Of a stretch of DNA of 64,000 bases, positions 61,868 to 64,000 are shown one piece after another (within the stretch, counting starts at the first letter, position 1; each line of letters begins with the position of its first letter). Position numbers and translations under genes: made by a program. The DNA comes from Rhodomicrobium sp. R_RK_3 (lineage in GTDB: Bacteria > Pseudomonadota > Alphaproteobacteria > Rhizobiales > Rhodomicrobiaceae): contig NZ_MWLK01000037.1 of assembly GCF_002198715.1 (NCBI RefSeq), positions 94,001-158,000 on the forward strand. The letters run 5' to 3'. The notes beneath the pieces are model-generated. The model was not told where the DNA came from. It saw only the letters and a list, made by a program, of their open reading frames with translations, and ran no database searches.

Positions 61868-62466
61868 CAGCGCGCCTCCAGGATGCGGGTGCTGCGGGGC
61901 AGGGCGGCGATTTCGCTTGGCCCCGCAAAGATGAGATCGACGCCGAGCGGGAACCGGGCGCGATTGTTCTTGAACTGGTGGGTGAGGTCGCCCGGTAGCG
62001 GCGTTGCGCCGAAATGGGCGTGGCCGTTAATGCCGGGTCCGGCGATCTGCCAGCCATCGGGCGTCAGTCGTTCGACCTGAAGAATGACCGTCGTGGAACG
62101 ATCCGGATAGTCCGGCGTGCCTTGCGCGAAGGCGCCGAGCGTCGGCGCGCTAGCCGGATCGGCGATGACAGCGAAGGCCGCCGCGTCCGGCGTCGGCGCG
62201 AGCTTGGCGCCGGTATGGAACCGCAGAAACTCAGCGACTTCCCCATGCCGAGCCAGCGGCCCATCCAGCCATAACGGCGTCTCGAAATCGGCAAGCGCGA
62301 TCAGGATCGCGGCGGCTGCGGCATTGAGCGGGGCGGGCGGTGCAAACCCGGCGTCGAGCGGGGTGATGCGCCCTGGCCGGGACATCGCGTCCATGACGCT
62401 GCGGAAGACGGCCTGCGCCCCGCGCGAGGCGTCGGCGAAAGCGGGCTGGATGGCGGATTGGCTCAT
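61867..62466 (-). CDS. phnH: phosphonate C-P lyase system protein PhnH
   Basis: A 199-residue core subunit of the C-P lyase complex. Family features are FRSVMDAMSRPGR near the start and GVDLIFAGPSEIAALPRSTRI at the end. It starts 3 bases after phnG. No catalytic role of its own is known; it is needed for the first step and for complex stability. Confidence 0.95.
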   Translation of the reverse strand: MSQSAIQPAFADASRGAQAVFRSVMDAMSRPGRITPLDAGFAPPAPLNAAAAAILIALADFETPLWLDGPLARHGEVAEFLRFHTGAKLAPTPDAAAFAVIADPASAPTLGAFAQGTPDYPDRSTTVILQVERLTPDGWQIAGPGINGHAHFGATPLPGDLTHQFKNNRARFPLGVDLIFAGPSEIAALPRSTRILEAR

Positions 62467-62469
62467 CGG

Positions 62470-62943
62470 CTAGTCCTCGCCGCGCACAAGGGTGAAGAAG
62501 TTGACGCGCGTCGCGGCGGCCTGCTCGCGGCGTTCGGCAAGCTCGGCTTCGCGCCGTGCGGTGACGGGTGCGACGAGCACCGCGTCCAGCCTCTCGCGCC
62601 AGCCCGCGTCCTGGCCGAGCGCATCGACGATGGCCGCAAGCCGGGCGCGCCTTGCCGAGCGTCCGAGCAGATAGGAATAGCCGAGCGCGCCATCCGGCAG
62701 GCGCACCACCGCGCGCGTAACGGTCGCCTCGCCGACATTGAACGGACCGCCATCGCCGCCGATCCGGCCGCGCAGCATGACGAGCCCCGCTTCCGGCGCG
62801 CGCACGTCCTCCGCGTCCGGCACACCGCCGCAATCGGCGAAGGCTCGTTCCAATTCGGCCTCGGTCGCCTCCGCGCAAATGCGCATCAGCACCTGCCGCT
62901 GGCGGAGCCGGGCGTCCGCGTGATCCCCTACCGGTGATGTCAT
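62470..62943 (-). CDS. phnG: phosphonate C-P lyase system protein PhnG
   Basis: A 157-residue core subunit and the first gene of the minus-strand phn operon. Typical segments are GLVMLRGRIGGDGGPFNVGEATVTRAVVRL and GYSYLLGRSARRARLAAIVDAL. The promoter region between this gene and phnC (62944-63144) contains Pho-box-like sites facing both ways. Confidence 0.95.
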   Translation of the reverse strand: MTSPVGDHADARLRQRQVLMRICAEATEAELERAFADCGGVPDAEDVRAPEAGLVMLRGRIGGDGGPFNVGEATVTRAVVRLPDGALGYSYLLGRSARRARLAAIVDALGQDAGWRERLDAVLVAPVTARREAELAERREQAAATRVNFFTLVRGED

Positions 62944-62965
62944 AAGACCGGTTTAGCTGTGAGCG

Positions 62966-62983
62966 TTAACGCTTTTATGACAG
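62966..62983 (-). promoter_or_regulatory. Pho-box-like site for phnG operon
   Basis: On the minus strand CTGTCAT-AAAA-GCGTTAA: first half and spacer fit the PhoB consensus CTGTCAT-N4-CTGTCAT exactly, second half poorly (3 of 7). Located 23-40 bases before the phnG start. Confidence 0.6.
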
Positions 62984-63075
62984 CCGAACGCGGCGAAAGC
63001 GCAAGGAAAATGCATTTTGGCGTCCCGCCGCGAGGCTCAGCCTTGCTTCCCCGCTGCCCTGATTTTGTCGCAGGA

Positions 63076-63093
63076 CTGTCATGAAACCGTAAT
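63076..63093 (+). promoter_or_regulatory. Pho-box-like site for phnC
   Basis: CTGTCAT-GAAA-CCGTAAT: first half perfect, second half 5 of 7 matches to the PhoB consensus. Lies 52-69 bases before the phnC TTG start. Confidence 0.75.
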
Positions 63094-63144
63094 CCCGCCG
63101 TTATGCCCGCGTGCTACCCCATTGGCGAAATTGTGGAGATCACC

Positions 63145-64000
63145 TTGGTAGCGCCCGCGATTGAGATCAATTCGGTCCGCAAGAGCTTTGCTCGTGGCGC
63201 CGCCGTGCTGAAGCGGGTCGATTTCTCGCTCCAGCATGGTGAGATGGTTGCTCTGATCGGCGCATCGGGCTCCGGTAAATCGACGCTGATCCGCTGCATC
63301 GCCGGGCTGTTGTCCATCGATGGCGGCCATGGCGGCGAGACGCCGGGCTGCATCAGGCTGTTCGGCATCCCGATGCAGGAGAAGGGCCGCATCAGCCCCT
63401 CCGCCTCGAAGCTGCGCGCCCGGGTCGGCGTCGTCTTCCAGCAATTCAATCTGGTGCCGCGCCTGTCGGTGCTCACGAATGCCTGCCTCGGCCTGCTCGG
63501 GCAGATCCCGCGCTGGCGCGGCACGCTGTCGGCCTTCAGCCGGGCGGAAAAGCTCAAGGCCATGCGGGCGCTGGCGCGCGTCGGTATCGCGGAACACGCG
63601 CTGAAGCGAGGCTCGCAGCTCTCCGGCGGACAGCAGCAGCGCGCGGCGATCGCGCGGACCCTGGTCCAGGGCGCCGACATCCTGATCGCCGACGAGCCGA
63701 TCGCCTCGCTCGATCCGTCCTCGGCCCGGCGCGTCATGGACATCCTCGCCCAGCTCAACCGCGAAGACGGCATCACCGTGCTCGTCTCGCTGCATCAGGT
63801 CGAATATGCGCTGGCCTATTGCCCGCGCACCATCGCGCTGCGCGACGGGCACATCGTCTATGACGGCCCTTCCTCCGCGCTGACGACGAGTTTTCTCAGC
63901 GAGCTTTACGGGGCGGAGAGCGAAGAGTTGTTCCTGCCCGGCCTCGACGATAGTACGCCCGAGCTTACCAACGGCCGGGACGCGGTACATGCCAGCCAGG
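63145..64000 (+). CDS. phnC: phosphonate ABC transporter ATP-binding protein PhnC (3' end outside window)
   Basis: The ATPase of the phosphonate importer PhnCDE. Walker A GASGSGKST, FQQFNLVPRLSVLTNACLG, signature LSGGQQQRAAIARTL and DEPIASLDP are complete. The frame stays open to the window end, so the gene is cut; with 285 codons it is already longer than E. coli PhnC (about 262), due to an acidic/polar tail after the canonical SELYG. I choose the TTG at 63145, with GGAG about 7 bases upstream; GTG at 63133 and ATG at 63103 are alternatives. phnD and phnE probably follow outside. Confidence 0.93.
   Translation, partial: MVAPAIEINSVRKSFARGAAVLKRVDFSLQHGEMVALIGASGSGKSTLIRCIAGLLSIDGGHGGETPGCIRLFGIPMQEKGRISPSASKLRARVGVVFQQFNLVPRLSVLTNACLGLLGQIPRWRGTLSAFSRAEKLKAMRALARVGIAEHALKRGSQLSGGQQQRAAIARTLVQGADILIADEPIASLDPSSARRVMDILAQLNREDGITVLVSLHQVEYALAYCPRTIALRDGHIVYDGPSSALTTSFLSELYGAESEELFLPGLDDSTPELTNGRDAVHASQ

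Noticed and set aside
1-64000. CRISPR array, tRNA or rRNA genes, prophage or integron
   Set aside because: No regularly spaced direct repeats, no cloverleaf-like sequence noticed in the gaps, and no phage or integrase genes. The tRNA check was by eye, so a missed one cannot be excluded.

Overview
The window is a continuous piece of high-G+C alphaproteobacterial chromosome, most likely Hyphomicrobiales (Rhizobiales). The reasons are the dapF-mtaB-ftsY-yciB block, the envC-ctpA-polysaccharide deacetylase-rppH block, a DUF1491 gene, an HWE-type histidine kinase, short palindromic intergenic repeats of the kind common in this order, and a PhoB-box-controlled phn cluster. This assignment rests on family knowledge; no 16S rRNA gene is present. 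I found no tRNA, rRNA, CRISPR array, prophage or complete insertion sequence.

Left part (1-10.9 kb): the end of a Kef-type antiporter; a four-gene redox group (YuiH-like molybdoenzyme, ferredoxin-reductase-like flavoprotein, small zinc-ribbon protein, SDR with Phe at the catalytic Tyr position); a cobalt-type nitrile hydratase operon (nthA, nthB, accessory gene) whose last gene ends inside a dispersed repeat; a divergent flavin-nucleotide-binding protein; and a 1399-residue CheB-CheR-PAS-HWE kinase.

Housekeeping part (11-22.5 kb): dapF, mtaB and ftsY, then two tandem septation-protein-A (yciB) paralogs, a MarR regulator, nadA behind two operator-like palindromes, and a complete BMP-type ABC importer of the purine-nucleoside class.

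Metabolic part (22.5-39 kb): on the minus strand a sulfite dehydrogenase (sorA-sorB), an alpha/beta hydrolase, mgtE, a DUF1491 gene, an aldehyde dehydrogenase and a secreted protein of unknown function. A hybrid sensor kinase lies on the plus strand. A copper-linked cassette follows on the minus strand: a Tat-exported multicopper oxidase, an SCO-cytochrome c fusion and a second SCO protein. I regard this cassette as the best candidate for a poorly described system here.

Right part (39-57.8 kb): an orphan secretin gene (gspD) with gspK, preceded by a leader with two perfect hairpins; a NarL-type two-component pair; uvrD, a DUF3754 membrane protein, prmA, a DUF1127-like small protein, an Xaa-Pro aminopeptidase and the envC-ctpA-deacetylase-rppH cell-envelope group.

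Right end (58-64 kb): the carbon-phosphorus lyase genes phnG-H-I-J-(GNAT)-K-L on the minus strand, divergent from phnC, which runs off the window. Two Pho-box-like sites lie in the shared promoter region.
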